DNA of 64,000 nt from Portibacter marinus (GCF_021533195.1 NZ_JAJNKB010000003.1:707001-771000), one strand, 5' to 3'; positions 7,466-17,293 are shown, counted from the first letter of the stretch. Notes: generated by a model not told the origin, from the letters alone. Made by a program: numbers and translations.

Positions 7466-10400
7466 TATTTCAATAGCAGAAACTTTTTGGTAACAATCGA
7501 ATGATCCCCTTTCAGTTTGACGACGTAAATACCGGAAGACAATTCTTCTAAGTCTGATATCACGATACTTTTACCACTTACCCGCGAACTTAAATATCGT
7601 GCTCCGTTTGAATGATATATATCTACCTGTGAGAACTTGTTTTCCGTTCCATCCCACGCTAAGGTTAAAGCATGGGTCACTGGATTGGGGTAAAGGTCTA
7701 CCTCGTCAGGATTGATCAACTCATCTGTACTGGAAGACATGATGGTGAAATCAATGATTTTTTCACATCCCAAACCATCTTCAATGGTCACAAAGTGATC
7801 ACCATTGTTCAAATCATTTACTGAGGAAGCCTCAATACTCCCATTGAATACTATGGTAAAGGGACCTGTTCCACCAATAATTTCAACATTGACGTCATTT
7901 CCATTAATTTGTAAATCCACTTCATATCCAATGTCTGACTCAATTTCTATGGTTCCCTGTGAACTACATCCATTGTCATCGACAATCGTTAATGTATAGG
8001 TTCCCGCTTTAGTGTAGTCTGCATTCAAGACATCTGAAGTAAATCCATCAGGGCCCACCCAGGAAAATTCACCATCAAAGGCATTCGTCTGGACATTAAA
8101 TGTGGCATTGCCATCATCACAATCTATAGATCCCGGTGATAAAAGTATGTCTGGTCTTCTGATATCCAAAACCACCTGCACTGTTGAAAAGACGACGCAA
8201 TTGCCGGCACTGGTCACTGTAAACGTATAGGTGCCTGCTATATCTACGGTAGGATTAGGTTCCGAAGTCTCAAAGCCATTCGGACCTTCCCATTTAATGG
8301 TTGCATCAACTGAAGAGGTAGACCCCATTAGTGTAACATTTTGATTGAGACAATTAATGGTTCCACCAGTGGCACTAATAGATGGAAGATCCGGATCTCC
8401 TAATACTTCTGTTGAATCCACTGCAAGACATCCATTATCTGCAATGACTGTAAGAAAATATTTTCCGGTAACACTGACCGTTGGGTTTTTTTCTCCAGAA
8501 AAGTAATTATCGGGACCTGTCCACTGATAAGTCACATCTTCCAAATTAGATTCTCCCATTAAAGCGATCGAATTCTCTGTACAAGTCAAAGTACCACCAG
8601 TGGCAGAGGCGGTAGGTATTTCAGTATCACTTTCAACAGTAATTTCTACTGTAGCAGAACAACCATTTTCTGCAGTTGCAGTAAGAGTATAGACCCCTGG
8701 AAGAGTAATTTCAGGAGATGAATCATTAGAAGTAAATCCATCGGGACCCGTCCAAGCATATGATGTCAGAATGGACAAGGAATTAACTGTGGGTTGAATA
8801 AAGCTTTCCTCGCAACTTAAATTGGGTGCAGAAATTTCTAAATCCGGAGGCATGGTATTGTCCAATACTTCCACTTGTGTACTTCCCGAACATCCATCCG
8901 CATTGGTACCGATCACAGAATAATTGCCTGGAGTCATCACTTGAATGGTTGCACCTTCCTGAGTAAACCCATTGGGACCAGACCATATGTAATCCAGGTT
9001 TTCTTGCGACGCGCTAACACTTAATTCGATCGAAGTATTATTGCAATCTATAGTCCCACCTTCCAGCGTTAATATCGGTGCATCCTCTCCGGAAACTACT
9101 TCAACATCCACTGTGGCAGTACATCCATTTTCTCCTGTAACTTGTAAAGTATAAGTCCCTAGAGCTACAGCCACTGGATTGGCAAAACTGGCCATGAATC
9201 CATTGGGGCCAGTCCATAGATACGATACATTAGGAGTTGTAGAAGAGCCCATCAATACTCCTCCGGGTGAATCACAAGTAAGTACCGCTCCTTCCGCACT
9301 GACATTTGGGATTTCTAAATTACTCATGATCAAAAAAGTCTCGGAACTTGTACATCCATTGTCGCCGGTCACTGTTACATTGTACGTTCCTTCATTTACC
9401 AGTTCGACTGTATTAGCTGCCGAGGTGAAACCTCCCGGACCTTCCCACAGAACATCTCCCTCTAACTCATACAGGAGTGAAGTAATTGCACAGTTCAATT
9501 CACCGTCTCCAACATTGACCACGGGTTCCTCATTATCCGCTATGACTTCTACATCTATATTGGTGACGCAACCATTGCTTCCTTCTATAGAAACTGTATA
9601 GGTTCCAGCTCCTGCTACCACTGGATTTTGTTGTGATGAATTAAAACCACTAGGACCTGTCCATGAATAGGATACACCTGAAGTTGTAGAGCTTGCCGAC
9701 AATTGGACAGTGGTGTCATCGCAAGTCAATGTACCTCCATCTGCTGATCCTTGAGGTACATCATTATCGGCAGTCACAGTTGCTGTTGCACTTGCGGTAC
9801 ATCCTCCCGCGGTGCTGACAATTAAGGTATAGGTTCCAATGCTGGAGACCATTGGATTTTGGACATTCGAGGTAAATCCGCCGGGGCCGCTCCATGAATA
9901 GGTAACGCCTGCTGAAGTGGATGCACCCATAATCTGTACTTGGCTGGCAGAACAACTTAATGTAGCTCCTGTAGCACTGGCATTAGGCGGATCTTCGAAA
10001 TTGATGGTAATGGCATCTTCAAAACAGCATCCATTCACGGTGGTCACTGTCAAAGTATAAGTACCTGAGTTGCTGATGGTAATGGATTGAGAAGTAGCAC
10101 CAGTGGACCACTGATAAGACTCCCCGATATTCCCCGGATTGATATTGTAGTTGCTGCCTTCACATGCACTGACAGTGCCTCCTAAATCGAAAGAGAAATC
10201 ACTTAACACAGTAACTTTCCAGCTCCCTGTTGCTTCATTGCCAAAATCGTCAGTTGCTGTCCAGGAATATTCGTGTACTTCTGCTTCAATTCCTAATCCA
10301 CATCCACCCATAGAAACCGAAGATGCCGCTGTTAAGGCTGGCGAACCGTCACAATTATCAGAAACAGTCGGTGAAGGAATGGCAGGAAAGTTATCGTCAC

Positions 10401-11649
10401 ACCCAATGGTGACATTGGGCGGTATATTGGTCAAAAGTGGTGGTTGTTCGTCAACAATGGTTATTTCTGTAAAACAATTGGCGGTATTCCCATTATGATC
10501 TGACGCAATATATTCAAAAGTGTAGATATCTAATTCTGCATTGAAGTTATTACTACCTCCCTGTGTTACCATAAATGTATTGCTTGTCGGGCTTCCAAGC
10601 TGTGTGGTTTTAATAACTAATTCATCATAGTCACAATTGTCAGAAGCCGTCGGGTGATTGATATTGAAACTGGCTTCACACAAATTGTTTGCTGTATTAA
10701 CTGTAAAATCAGGGGGACAGGTGCCAATGGTAGGGGGAGCATCAATTTGATTAACAGTGTTACAACCGAAGGCATTACCACTAATATTCAGAGGGGAAGG
10801 GTTGCTATTTATCACCGGTAGGAAACTACAACAATCTGAAAGATTGGGGTTATTACGTATGGTCGCTTGCTCGGAGGAAGTAATGTTGGGATGCGCGTCG
10901 TATGCTTTCAAAAGTGAATTATTAGAAACATTAAATCGATTCCATATCGTCCCAGTGGATCCTTGCGTTGGCTTGACTGTCTTCAGTGAATTAAAGCCAG
11001 TAACTTCTACCAAACCATTATTATTGTCAATGTTAAACCACCCAATATTCTCCAAACTATTAAAACCATTGATAACAGGAGAGCTTGAGCTTAAAATTTC
11101 AACCACAGGTGAAAACGTTACATTATTAAAGCCACTGTAATCCTTTATTCCAACGTCCCCAACTACGTCTAAACCTGAACCCATATATGTCAAATTGATC
11201 AGCGCATTGACTTCTGTGAGTTTTGGGCAATTGCTGATCACCAGAAAATCTTCAATCCTTTTTAAGGTAAATCTACCATTATAAATCGTGCTTAGATTTT
11301 GACAATTGGTAATATTAAATCTACCTCCTATAGTACCAATTCCATCTAATCCTTCAAGTGTAGTTAATGAATTACAATTGAGGACAGATACACTGCCAGT
11401 CACTTTTGCACCCCCATTTAATCCACCGTTAAATATGGGTTCTAGTGAAGTGATGGGAATGGTTCCATCATCATCAATAATCAAATCTCCGGTAATGGAA
11501 CTGCATGAGAAGCTATTAACATCTTTTTGTGTTCTAAGCGTGATGGGCCCACATGCGGATTGAGCAGCTATAGAGTATACTGTCAACAGTAAAAGACCAA
11601 TAAAAATAGATCGAAAAATAGGTGGATTCATATGGCTGTATGTTTTCAT
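7465..11649 (-). CDS. Giant T9SS-secreted surface protein with HYR and Ig/PKD-like repeats
   Basis: 1394 residues. A signal peptide ends about SIAAQ. Residues about 35-300 form a leucine-rich, receptor-L-like region (GLDGIGTIGG, FNITNCQNLS). Two HYR-type modules follow (about 305-480; CPPDFTVNT, ASDNCD, SWTATDDFGN). Then come ten modules of about 77 residues (about 485-1240), nine of them very regular: each has a Cys after a GGTLTC-like strand, a WxGPxGF motif and a closing NGC. The C-terminus is a type A T9SS sorting domain (VDLYPNPVTHALTLAW to FLLLK). This is the architecture of SprB-like adhesins. Ligand unknown. A second ATG at 11631 is an alternative start. Confidence 0.85.
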   Translation of the reverse strand: MKTYSHMNPPIFRSIFIGLLLLTVYSIAAQSACGPITLRTQKDVNSFSCSSITGDLIIDDDGTIPITSLEPIFNGGLNGGAKVTGSVSVLNCNSLTTLEGLDGIGTIGGRFNITNCQNLSTIYNGRFTLKRIEDFLVISNCPKLTEVNALINLTYMGSGLDVVGDVGIKDYSGFNNVTFSPVVEILSSSSPVINGFNSLENIGWFNIDNNNGLVEVTGFNSLKTVKPTQGSTGTIWNRFNVSNNSLLKAYDAHPNITSSEQATIRNNPNLSDCCSFLPVINSNPSPLNISGNAFGCNTVNQIDAPPTIGTCPPDFTVNTANNLCEASFNINHPTASDNCDYDELVIKTTQLGSPTSNTFMVTQGGSNNFNAELDIYTFEYIASDHNGNTANCFTEITIVDEQPPLLTNIPPNVTIGCDDNFPAIPSPTVSDNCDGSPALTAASSVSMGGCGLGIEAEVHEYSWTATDDFGNEATGSWKVTVLSDFSFDLGGTVSACEGSNYNINPGNIGESYQWSTGATSQSITISNSGTYTLTVTTVNGCCFEDAITINFEDPPNASATGATLSCSASQVQIMGASTSAGVTYSWSGPGGFTSNVQNPMVSSIGTYTLIVSTAGGCTASATATVTADNDVPQGSADGGTLTCDDTTVQLSASSTTSGVSYSWTGPSGFNSSQQNPVVAGAGTYTVSIEGSNGCVTNIDVEVIADNEEPVVNVGDGELNCAITSLLYELEGDVLWEGPGGFTSAANTVELVNEGTYNVTVTGDNGCTSSETFLIMSNLEIPNVSAEGAVLTCDSPGGVLMGSSTTPNVSYLWTGPNGFMASFANPVAVALGTYTLQVTGENGCTATVDVEVVSGEDAPILTLEGGTIDCNNTSIELSVSASQENLDYIWSGPNGFTQEGATIQVMTPGNYSVIGTNADGCSGSTQVEVLDNTMPPDLEISAPNLSCEESFIQPTVNSLSILTSYAWTGPDGFTSNDSSPEITLPGVYTLTATAENGCSATVEITVESDTEIPTASATGGTLTCTENSIALMGESNLEDVTYQWTGPDNYFSGEKNPTVSVTGKYFLTVIADNGCLAVDSTEVLGDPDLPSISATGGTINCLNQNVTLMGSTSSVDATIKWEGPNGFETSEPNPTVDIAGTYTFTVTSAGNCVVFSTVQVVLDIRRPDILLSPGSIDCDDGNATFNVQTNAFDGEFSWVGPDGFTSDVLNADYTKAGTYTLTIVDDNGCSSQGTIEIESDIGYEVDLQINGNDVNVEIIGGTGPFTIVFNGSIEASSVNDLNNGDHFVTIEDGLGCEKIIDFTIMSSSTDELINPDEVDLYPNPVTHALTLAWDGTENKFSQVDIYHSNGARYLSSRVSGKSIVISDLEELSSGIYVVKLKGDHSIVTKKFLLLK
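7930..9995 (-). repeat. Nine tandem ~231-bp coding repeats
   Basis: This is the DNA encoding the nine regular WxGPxGF modules of the surface protein. The period is about 77 codons. Units are well diverged at nucleotide level (different codons for the same motif), so the array looks old and selected at protein level rather than freshly expanded. Boundaries are approximate; a weaker tenth unit lies just upstream (about 9995-10200). Confidence 0.75.
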
Positions 11650-11879
11650 TAGGGTATCGATTGGTTAAATGTCCTAATATGCAATATAATCATTTAGCAC
11701 TTTAATTGCTTGACTATATTTCACACGACATTTTCATTAAATTCCATTATCAGAACATTAACATGCCTTTTATTTCGACATTGGATTTATATTCCGTCTA
11801 ATATTTTTTCAAATTATAGGTTCAACATTATAAATTTCAACTCTTTTTACTATTTTAATCTTTCCATAAAAAAAATCAG

Positions 11880-12329
11880 ATGCAACTAAATGGAGAACAT
11901 GTTTTGAAGGCGCCCAGAAAAGTGGTTTGGGATATGCTGATGGATCCGGATCAACTGGTCAAAATCACACCTGGGATTTCTGAGTTAAATAAAATAGATA
12001 AAACGAACTACGAAGCCATTTCGGAAATCAAAATCGGCCCTGTCAAGGGAAGATTTACAGGGGCCGTAGAATTAAAGGATATGATAGAACCGGAACAATT
12101 CACGATGGTAGTTTCGCAGAATAGTAAAATTGGTAATGTTAAAGCCAATGTCGATATCCATTTGGATAAAGTAGGTAATGGACAAACCAGACTAACATTT
12201 GATGGAAAAGCCCAAATGTCCGGTTTATTAGCCAGAACTGGATCCAGGGTAGTTTCTGGCGTGGCCAATTCGCTCACCAAACAATTCTTCGATTCATTCG
12301 AGAAAGAAATTGAATTAATGAATAGCTAA
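11880..12329 (+). CDS. coxG: CoxG-like SRPBCC-fold protein
   Basis: 149 residues of the CoxG (carbon monoxide dehydrogenase subunit G) family: N-terminus MQLNGEHVLKAPRKVVWDMLMDPDQL, then the amphipathic strands and GLLARTGSRVVSGVANSLTKQFFDSF near the end. In Oligotropha, CoxG helps attach the dehydrogenase to the membrane. Here it is the first gene of the hydroxylase operon, 9 bp before the 2Fe-2S subunit. The 230-bp region before it, shared with the divergent surface protein, should hold the promoter; no clear consensus box was seen. Confidence 0.88.
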   Translation: MQLNGEHVLKAPRKVVWDMLMDPDQLVKITPGISELNKIDKTNYEAISEIKIGPVKGRFTGAVELKDMIEPEQFTMVVSQNSKIGNVKANVDIHLDKVGNGQTRLTFDGKAQMSGLLARTGSRVVSGVANSLTKQFFDSFEKEIELMNS

Positions 12330-12338
12330 ATAATAAAA

Positions 12339-12821
12339 ATGATGTCTAACAGAATTACAACGACCATCAATGGTCAGTCGGTTACAAAAGAAGTGGAGGG
12401 GAGAACAACACTGTCCACCTTTCTTCGGGAAGATATGAACTTAACCGGCACGCACATCGGATGTGATACGAGTGGTTGCGGTGCCTGTACAGTACTATTA
12501 GATGGCAAAGCCGTGAAATCATGTACGATTTTAGCTGCTCAGGTTGATGGTAGCGAAGTTAAAACCATAGAAGGCCTGGCCCAAAACGGACAACTTCATC
12601 CATTGCAAGCGGCCTTTAAAGAAAAACATGGACTTCAATGTGGTTTCTGTACTCCCGGAATGATCATGCTGGCTGTTGATTTTCTGGAAAGCAATCCATC
12701 CCCTTCGGAAGATGAGATAAGGCATGCTCTGGAGGGAAATTTTTGTAGATGTACAGGATATCACAATATCGTAGAATCCATCAAACATGCTGCTGAAAAT
12801 ATGTCAGGAGTACCTGCATAA
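12339..12821 (+). CDS. Molybdenum hydroxylase small subunit, CoxS-type 2x[2Fe-2S]
   Basis: 160-residue electron-transfer subunit. The plant-ferredoxin-like N-terminal cluster is bound by Cys42, Cys47, Cys50 and Cys62 ([15 protein letters not shown]), and the C-terminal helical domain cluster by Cys101, Cys104, Cys136 and Cys138 ([14 protein letters not shown]). It carries electrons from the molybdenum centre of the large subunit to the FAD subunit. A second ATG immediately follows the first, so the start may be 12342. Second gene in the CoxG-S-L-M-D-E operon. Confidence 0.94.
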   Translation: MMSNRITTTINGQSVTKEVEGRTTLSTFLREDMNLTGTHIGCDTSGCGACTVLLDGKAVKSCTILAAQVDGSEVKTIEGLAQNGQLHPLQAAFKEKHGLQCGFCTPGMIMLAVDFLESNPSPSEDEIRHALEGNFCRCTGYHNIVESIKHAAENMSGVPA

Positions 12822-12852
12822 TCATCATTTTAATCATTGAAAAAATCCAAAT

Positions 12853-15216
12853 ATGTCATTTATAGGAAAATCCATAAAGCGTGTTGAAGACAAACGCTTT
12901 ATAACCGGAAAAGGAAAATATACAGACGATATCAAGCTGGTGGGAATGACTCATGCCCATATGGTCAGATCACCATACGCGCATGCTCGAGTTACCAAGA
13001 TCGACACGCAGGCGGCGAAAGATCATGAAGGCGTCGTTGCTGTTTTTGTGGGGTCTGACATAGAAGGAATTGCTGGGGTTCCCACGGGATGGCAGGTAAA
13101 TTTTAAAAATGGCGATACCATGAAAGAACCACCGCATCCATTGCTTATTCGCGATAATGTAAGGCATGTCGGTGATGCTATTGCTGTAGTGATCGCCGAA
13201 ACAAAAGAAATTGCCCGGGATGCAGCTGATTTAGTTGAAGTAGAATATGATGTACTGGATGCCGTAAGCGACCCTAAGGAAGCGGTGAAAGAAGGAGCTC
13301 CACAGGTTCATCCTGATGCGCCGAATAACATCTGTTTTGACTGGGCTCTTGGAAATCCGGTAGAGGATGTGGATGCAGCCCTGGCTTCTGCACATCATGT
13401 CACATCATTGGATTTTGTCAATAATCGGGTCGTACCCAATGCGATGGAACCTCGAAGTGCTATTGGCCATTATGATGAAACCAGGGATCACTACACTTTA
13501 TATACATCCACCCAAAACCCACACTTGATCAGATTACTGCTATGTGCTTTTGTTTTAGGTATTCCTGAGCACAAAGTAAGAATTGTCTCACATGATGTAG
13601 GCGGTGGATTCGGATCTAAAATTTTTCACTACACGGAAGAAGCTTTGATGGTTTGGGTATCAAAACAAATAAAAAGACCTGTAAAGTGGACTTCTGATCG
13701 CTCTGAAGCCTTTATGACTGACGCCCATGGGAGAGATCATGTCACCTCGGCTCAGATGGGATTTGATGAAAATGGCAAAATTGTAGCCTTAAAAGCCGAT
13801 ACCTATGCCAATCTTGGTGCTTATCTGGCCACTTTTGCTCCTGCTGTTCCGACCTATCTGCACGGCACATTATTACAAGGACTATACACCACTCCATTGA
13901 TTAATGTCAATGTGACGGCAGTATTTACTAATACCAATTCTGTGGATGCCTATAGAGGAGCAGGTAGACCTGAAGCCACATATCTTCTGGAAAGATTAAT
14001 AGATCTTGGATCCTTGGAAATGGGAATGGATCCGGCAGAAGTTAGAAGATTGAATTTCATCCCTGCTTTTGACGGGGTCAATCAACCTGGGTATCAAACC
14101 CAGGTAGCATTACAATACGATTCCGGTGATTATAAACCGGTGTTGGAAAGAGCATTGCAAATGGTGGGTTATGAAGATTTTCGTGCTGAACAAGCAAAGA
14201 GTTCTAGTAATGGAAAACTTTTGGGCATTGGTTTCAGCACTTACATAGAGGCCTGTGGCATTGCCCCGTCTGCCGTGGTCGGAGCATTAGGTGCAAGAGC
14301 AGGGCTTTTTGAATCTGCACAGGTTCGGGTTCAGCCCACAGGAAAAGTAAGTGTATATACAGGTTCTCACTCCCATGGACAAGGTCATGAAACTACATTC
14401 GTTCAAGTAGTTGCTGACAAACTGGGAATCCCTATGGAAGATGTGGATTTAGTACATGGTGATTCTGATGCTGTCGCTTTTGGTATGGGAACTTATGGTT
14501 CCAGATCTCTTGCGGTAGGTGGTTCTGCCATAGTAAAAAGTATTGATAAAATTCTGGAAAAAGGAGCAAAGATCGCTGCACATAAGTTAGAAGCGTCGGT
14601 AGATGATCTGGAATATGCAGAAGGAAAGTGGACCGTGAAGGGAACAGACAAATCCATTGCTTTTGGCGATGTATCTTTAACAGCCTATGTCCCTCATGAT
14701 TATCCTGAAGGTCTGGAACCAGGATTGGATTTCAGTTCATTTTATGATCCTGCCAATTTCACCTATCCTTTCGGTTGTCATATCGCCATAGTAGAAGTTG
14801 ATAAGGAAACTGGCAAAGTAAAACTAAAGAGATTTATCGCGGTAGACGATGTTGGAAATGTGATCAATCCTATGATAGTAGATGGTCAGATCCACGGAGG
14901 ACTTGCGCAGGGAATTGGTCAGGCTTTGCATGAGGGAACCATTTATGATGAATCTGGCCAGTTGATCAATGGATCATATATGGATTATACTATGCCGAGA
15001 GCAGATGATCTGCCAAGCTTCGAGATAGATCGAACTGTGACGCCATGTCCTCACAACCCATTAGGTGTAAAAGGTGCAGGTGAGGCCGGATGTATTGGAT
15101 CTACTCCAGCTGTGGTGAATGCGGTCATCGATGCACTTTGGAAAGGAGGCCATCAAGTAAAAGATATCAGAATGCCACTGACCAGCGAACGCGTTTGGGA
15201 GGCGATGAATAATTGA
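12853..15216 (+). CDS. Molybdenum hydroxylase large subunit, form II CoxL-like
   Basis: 787-residue catalytic subunit of the xanthine dehydrogenase/CO dehydrogenase family, binding the molybdopterin cofactor. It has the DVGGGFGSK motif (about 248-256) and the terminal GVKGAGEAG motif that carries the essential glutamate. The active-site loop reads AYRGAGR (366-372). True aerobic CO dehydrogenases (form I) have AYRCSFR, with the Cys that coordinates copper; this protein lacks it and is form II. The substrate is therefore probably an aldehyde, purine or other heterocycle rather than CO. Flanked by small subunit upstream and, after a 309-bp gap, the FAD subunit. Confidence 0.93.
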   Translation: MSFIGKSIKRVEDKRFITGKGKYTDDIKLVGMTHAHMVRSPYAHARVTKIDTQAAKDHEGVVAVFVGSDIEGIAGVPTGWQVNFKNGDTMKEPPHPLLIRDNVRHVGDAIAVVIAETKEIARDAADLVEVEYDVLDAVSDPKEAVKEGAPQVHPDAPNNICFDWALGNPVEDVDAALASAHHVTSLDFVNNRVVPNAMEPRSAIGHYDETRDHYTLYTSTQNPHLIRLLLCAFVLGIPEHKVRIVSHDVGGGFGSKIFHYTEEALMVWVSKQIKRPVKWTSDRSEAFMTDAHGRDHVTSAQMGFDENGKIVALKADTYANLGAYLATFAPAVPTYLHGTLLQGLYTTPLINVNVTAVFTNTNSVDAYRGAGRPEATYLLERLIDLGSLEMGMDPAEVRRLNFIPAFDGVNQPGYQTQVALQYDSGDYKPVLERALQMVGYEDFRAEQAKSSSNGKLLGIGFSTYIEACGIAPSAVVGALGARAGLFESAQVRVQPTGKVSVYTGSHSHGQGHETTFVQVVADKLGIPMEDVDLVHGDSDAVAFGMGTYGSRSLAVGGSAIVKSIDKILEKGAKIAAHKLEASVDDLEYAEGKWTVKGTDKSIAFGDVSLTAYVPHDYPEGLEPGLDFSSFYDPANFTYPFGCHIAIVEVDKETGKVKLKRFIAVDDVGNVINPMIVDGQIHGGLAQGIGQALHEGTIYDESGQLINGSYMDYTMPRADDLPSFEIDRTVTPCPHNPLGVKGAGEAGCIGSTPAVVNAVIDALWKGGHQVKDIRMPLTSERVWEAMNN

Positions 15217-15257
15217 TCATTGAAAGATTAGGATAGCAGTTTGCTTTAAAGAAAGAT

Positions 15258-15306
15258 TTGCACTATAAACCGTGAGACTTGCCGGCCACTTGCAAATTCT
15301 TTTGCT
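15258..15306. repeat. Diverged direct repeat, copy 1 (coxL-coxM gap)
   Basis: Contains in order TTGCACT, GACTTGCC, GG, ACTTGCAAA and TTTTGC. The same words recur in the same order in copy 2 at 15397-15440. Copy 1 has about 11 extra bases between TTGCACT and GACTTGCC. Confidence 0.55.
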
Positions 15307-15396
15307 TAGGAATAGTGTGGGACTAGCAAATGCTATTTGTAAGATTTTTAGAAAGTGCTCAAAGGCTAATAAAGTACTAAACATTGCATTTGTAAG

Positions 15397-15440
15397 TTGC
15401 ACTGACTTGCCCGGAACTTGCAAACTCAATTTGCATGCTT
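15397..15440. repeat. Diverged direct repeat, copy 2 (coxL-coxM gap)
   Basis: TTGCACT, GACTTGCCCGG, ACTTGCAAA and TTTGCATGC in the same order as copy 1, about 130 bp downstream of it and about 85 bp before the FAD-subunit ATG. Confidence 0.55.
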
Positions 15441-15525
15441 AGCATAACGCGTTGAATGCATGCATACCAAATATCTTTAATGATCACTTAATAAAGTAAA
15501 AACAAAAATTAAAAAATACTAAATC

Positions 15526-16365
15526 ATGATACCAGCACAATTTGAATATAAATCTGCATCCTCAGTTCAGGAGGCGCTTTCCATGCTTGGCGAAAACGAC
15601 AAAATACTGGGAGGAGGTCACAGCCTTATTCCTGCAATGAAACTAAGATTAAACATGCCTGAGGCACTCATCGATATTTCTAAAATCGAAAAGCTCAAGG
15701 AAATCACTGATAATGAAGCCACTATTACGATAGGTGCAGGAGCTACGCACGCCAGCATCGCTGCTCATAAAGCACTTAAAAATCATGCTCCTATGATTGC
15801 TGAAGCAGCTGGAATGATTGGCGATATTCAGGTCAGAAACCGGGGTACCATCGGTGGCAGCATCGCACATGCCGATCCTTCTGCCGATTGGCCAGCTGTG
15901 CTTTTAGCCGCAGATGCGAAAATTGTAATTGCAAATGCCACTGGTAGCAGAGAAGTCGATGTTGATCAGTTTTTTCAGGGTTTTTACACTACAGCGCTTG
16001 AAGATAATGAAATCATAACAGCCATTCGCATTCCAAAATCTGCTGCCAACGCAAATTCCTGCTACGAAAAATTTGTTCAGCCCGCTTCCAGATTTGCAAT
16101 TGTCGGTTGTGCTGCTGCTGTTGAAAAAAATGGTGATAGTGTATCCTCAGCACGAATAGCTTTTAGTGGGGTAAGTGATGCACCTTATCGTGCCAAAGAA
16201 GTAGAAACCGCTCTGAAAGGAGGCGATTTAAGCGAAGAACATCTTGATATGGCTTGTGCCGGTGTTACCTCAGATGTCAGTGTTATGAGTGATCATTTTG
16301 CATCCGAAAAATATAGAGCTCACCTGGCCACTGTTTACGCTAAAAGAGCTTTGAGGAGATTATAA
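15526..16365 (+). CDS. Molybdenum hydroxylase FAD subunit, CoxM-type
   Basis: 279 residues, the usual length for CoxM. FAD-binding motifs are GGGHSLIPAMKLRLN (29-43) and RNRGTIGGSIAHADPSAD (104-121), followed by the C-terminal CO_deh_flav_C domain (about 170-279). It passes electrons from the 2Fe-2S subunit to the final acceptor. The start ATG is preceded by an A-rich stretch. It follows the large subunit gene after an unusual gap and precedes the MoxR-type ATPase by 34 bp. Confidence 0.93.
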   Translation: MIPAQFEYKSASSVQEALSMLGENDKILGGGHSLIPAMKLRLNMPEALIDISKIEKLKEITDNEATITIGAGATHASIAAHKALKNHAPMIAEAAGMIGDIQVRNRGTIGGSIAHADPSADWPAVLLAADAKIVIANATGSREVDVDQFFQGFYTTALEDNEIITAIRIPKSAANANSCYEKFVQPASRFAIVGCAAAVEKNGDSVSSARIAFSGVSDAPYRAKEVETALKGGDLSEEHLDMACAGVTSDVSVMSDHFASEKYRAHLATVYAKRALRRL

Positions 16366-16399
16366 GGAATGGAATTTCTTATATTGCAACAAAACTTAA

Positions 16400-17281
16400 A
16401 TGACACTGCAAGAGGTCGAGCGACTGATTACTGACAATCACTACATTTCTGACGATCAGATTACCATGTCCGTATATCTGTCCATAACACTCAACAAACC
16501 CATATTGGTAGAAGGACCTCCCGGTGTTGGAAAAACAGAAATCGCTAAAGTCCTAGCCGCAGGTCTGGAAACCGAACTGATCAGGTTACAATGTTACGAA
16601 GGACTGGATGTCAGTCAATCCATTTATGAATGGAATTATCAACGTCAATTGCTCCACCTAAAAATGGATGATTCTGACCAAACATTGGCACAAAAAGAAC
16701 AAACCATATTCAGTGAGAAATTTCTTCTTAAAAGACCGCTGCTTCAGGCCATCAGTAAGGAAAAACCACCTGTACTTCTATTAGATGAAATAGATCGCGC
16801 AGACGAGGAGTTCGAAAGCTTTTTACTGGAACTATTATCTGACTATCAAATTTCTATTCCAGAATTAGGGACGATAAAAGCAAGTTCCATCCCCCACGTC
16901 ATATTGACCTCCAACCGAAACCGTGAGCTTTCTGAGGCCTTAAGAAGAAGGTGTTTATACCTCTGGATCGATTTTCCCGACTTCGAAAAAGAAAAGAAAA
17001 TTGTAGAGCACAAGCTTCCACAGATCAACAAGCATCTTGCCGCACAGATCGTCTATTTCATGCAGGAACTTAGAAAACAAAGATTACAAAAATCGCCGGG
17101 CATTGCGGAGACCCTGGATTGGGCATTGGCACTTAGTAGTATGCATTTCGAGGAATTGGATAAGGATATTATCGAATCCACTTTAGGTATTGTAATTAAG
17201 GACTGGCAGGACACCCGACAGACTCAAGATTCTCTGGGAGAACTATTCGAAAAGGTAAAAGTTAAAATGAAAGTTCACTGA
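16400..17281 (+). CDS. coxD: MoxR-type AAA+ ATPase, CoxD-like
   Basis: 293 residues. Walker A is GPPGVGKT (39-46), Walker B LLLDEID (126-132), sensor 1 TSNR, and a sensor 2 region ALRRRCLYLWIDFPD follows. In Oligotropha, CoxD is a membrane-associated AAA+ chaperone needed to build the sulfur/copper-containing active site of CO dehydrogenase. MoxR ATPases work with VWA partners, and the next gene encodes one. Its presence beside a form II enzyme suggests a general role in sulfuration or maturation of the molybdenum site. Confidence 0.9.
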   Translation: MTLQEVERLITDNHYISDDQITMSVYLSITLNKPILVEGPPGVGKTEIAKVLAAGLETELIRLQCYEGLDVSQSIYEWNYQRQLLHLKMDDSDQTLAQKEQTIFSEKFLLKRPLLQAISKEKPPVLLLDEIDRADEEFESFLLELLSDYQISIPELGTIKASSIPHVILTSNRNRELSEALRRRCLYLWIDFPDFEKEKKIVEHKLPQINKHLAAQIVYFMQELRKQRLQKSPGIAETLDWALALSSMHFEELDKDIIESTLGIVIKDWQDTRQTQDSLGELFEKVKVKMKVH

Positions 17282-17293
17282 CAGCACGAATGA

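Larger units (their letters stand above)
15217..15525. other. 309-bp gene-free gap inside the hydroxylase operon
   Basis: No credible gene here. The gap is rich in TTGCA-type words and holds two diverged direct repeats (15258-15306 and 15397-15440), a short inverted repeat CAAATgctATTTG (15327-15340) and a GCATGCAT run near 15458. CoxL and CoxM genes are normally contiguous, so the gap may be a remnant insertion or may hold an internal promoter for the FAD subunit and maturation genes. Confidence 0.6.

Noticed and set aside
9179-9601. Long frame opposite the T9SS repeat protein
   Set aside because: Shadow of the regular repeat coding on the other strand; Ser/Pro/Thr-rich with no family features.
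12853-15216. Annotation as a CO dehydrogenase catalytic subunit
   Set aside because: The active-site loop is AYRGAGR, not AYRCSFR; CO oxidation is not supported.
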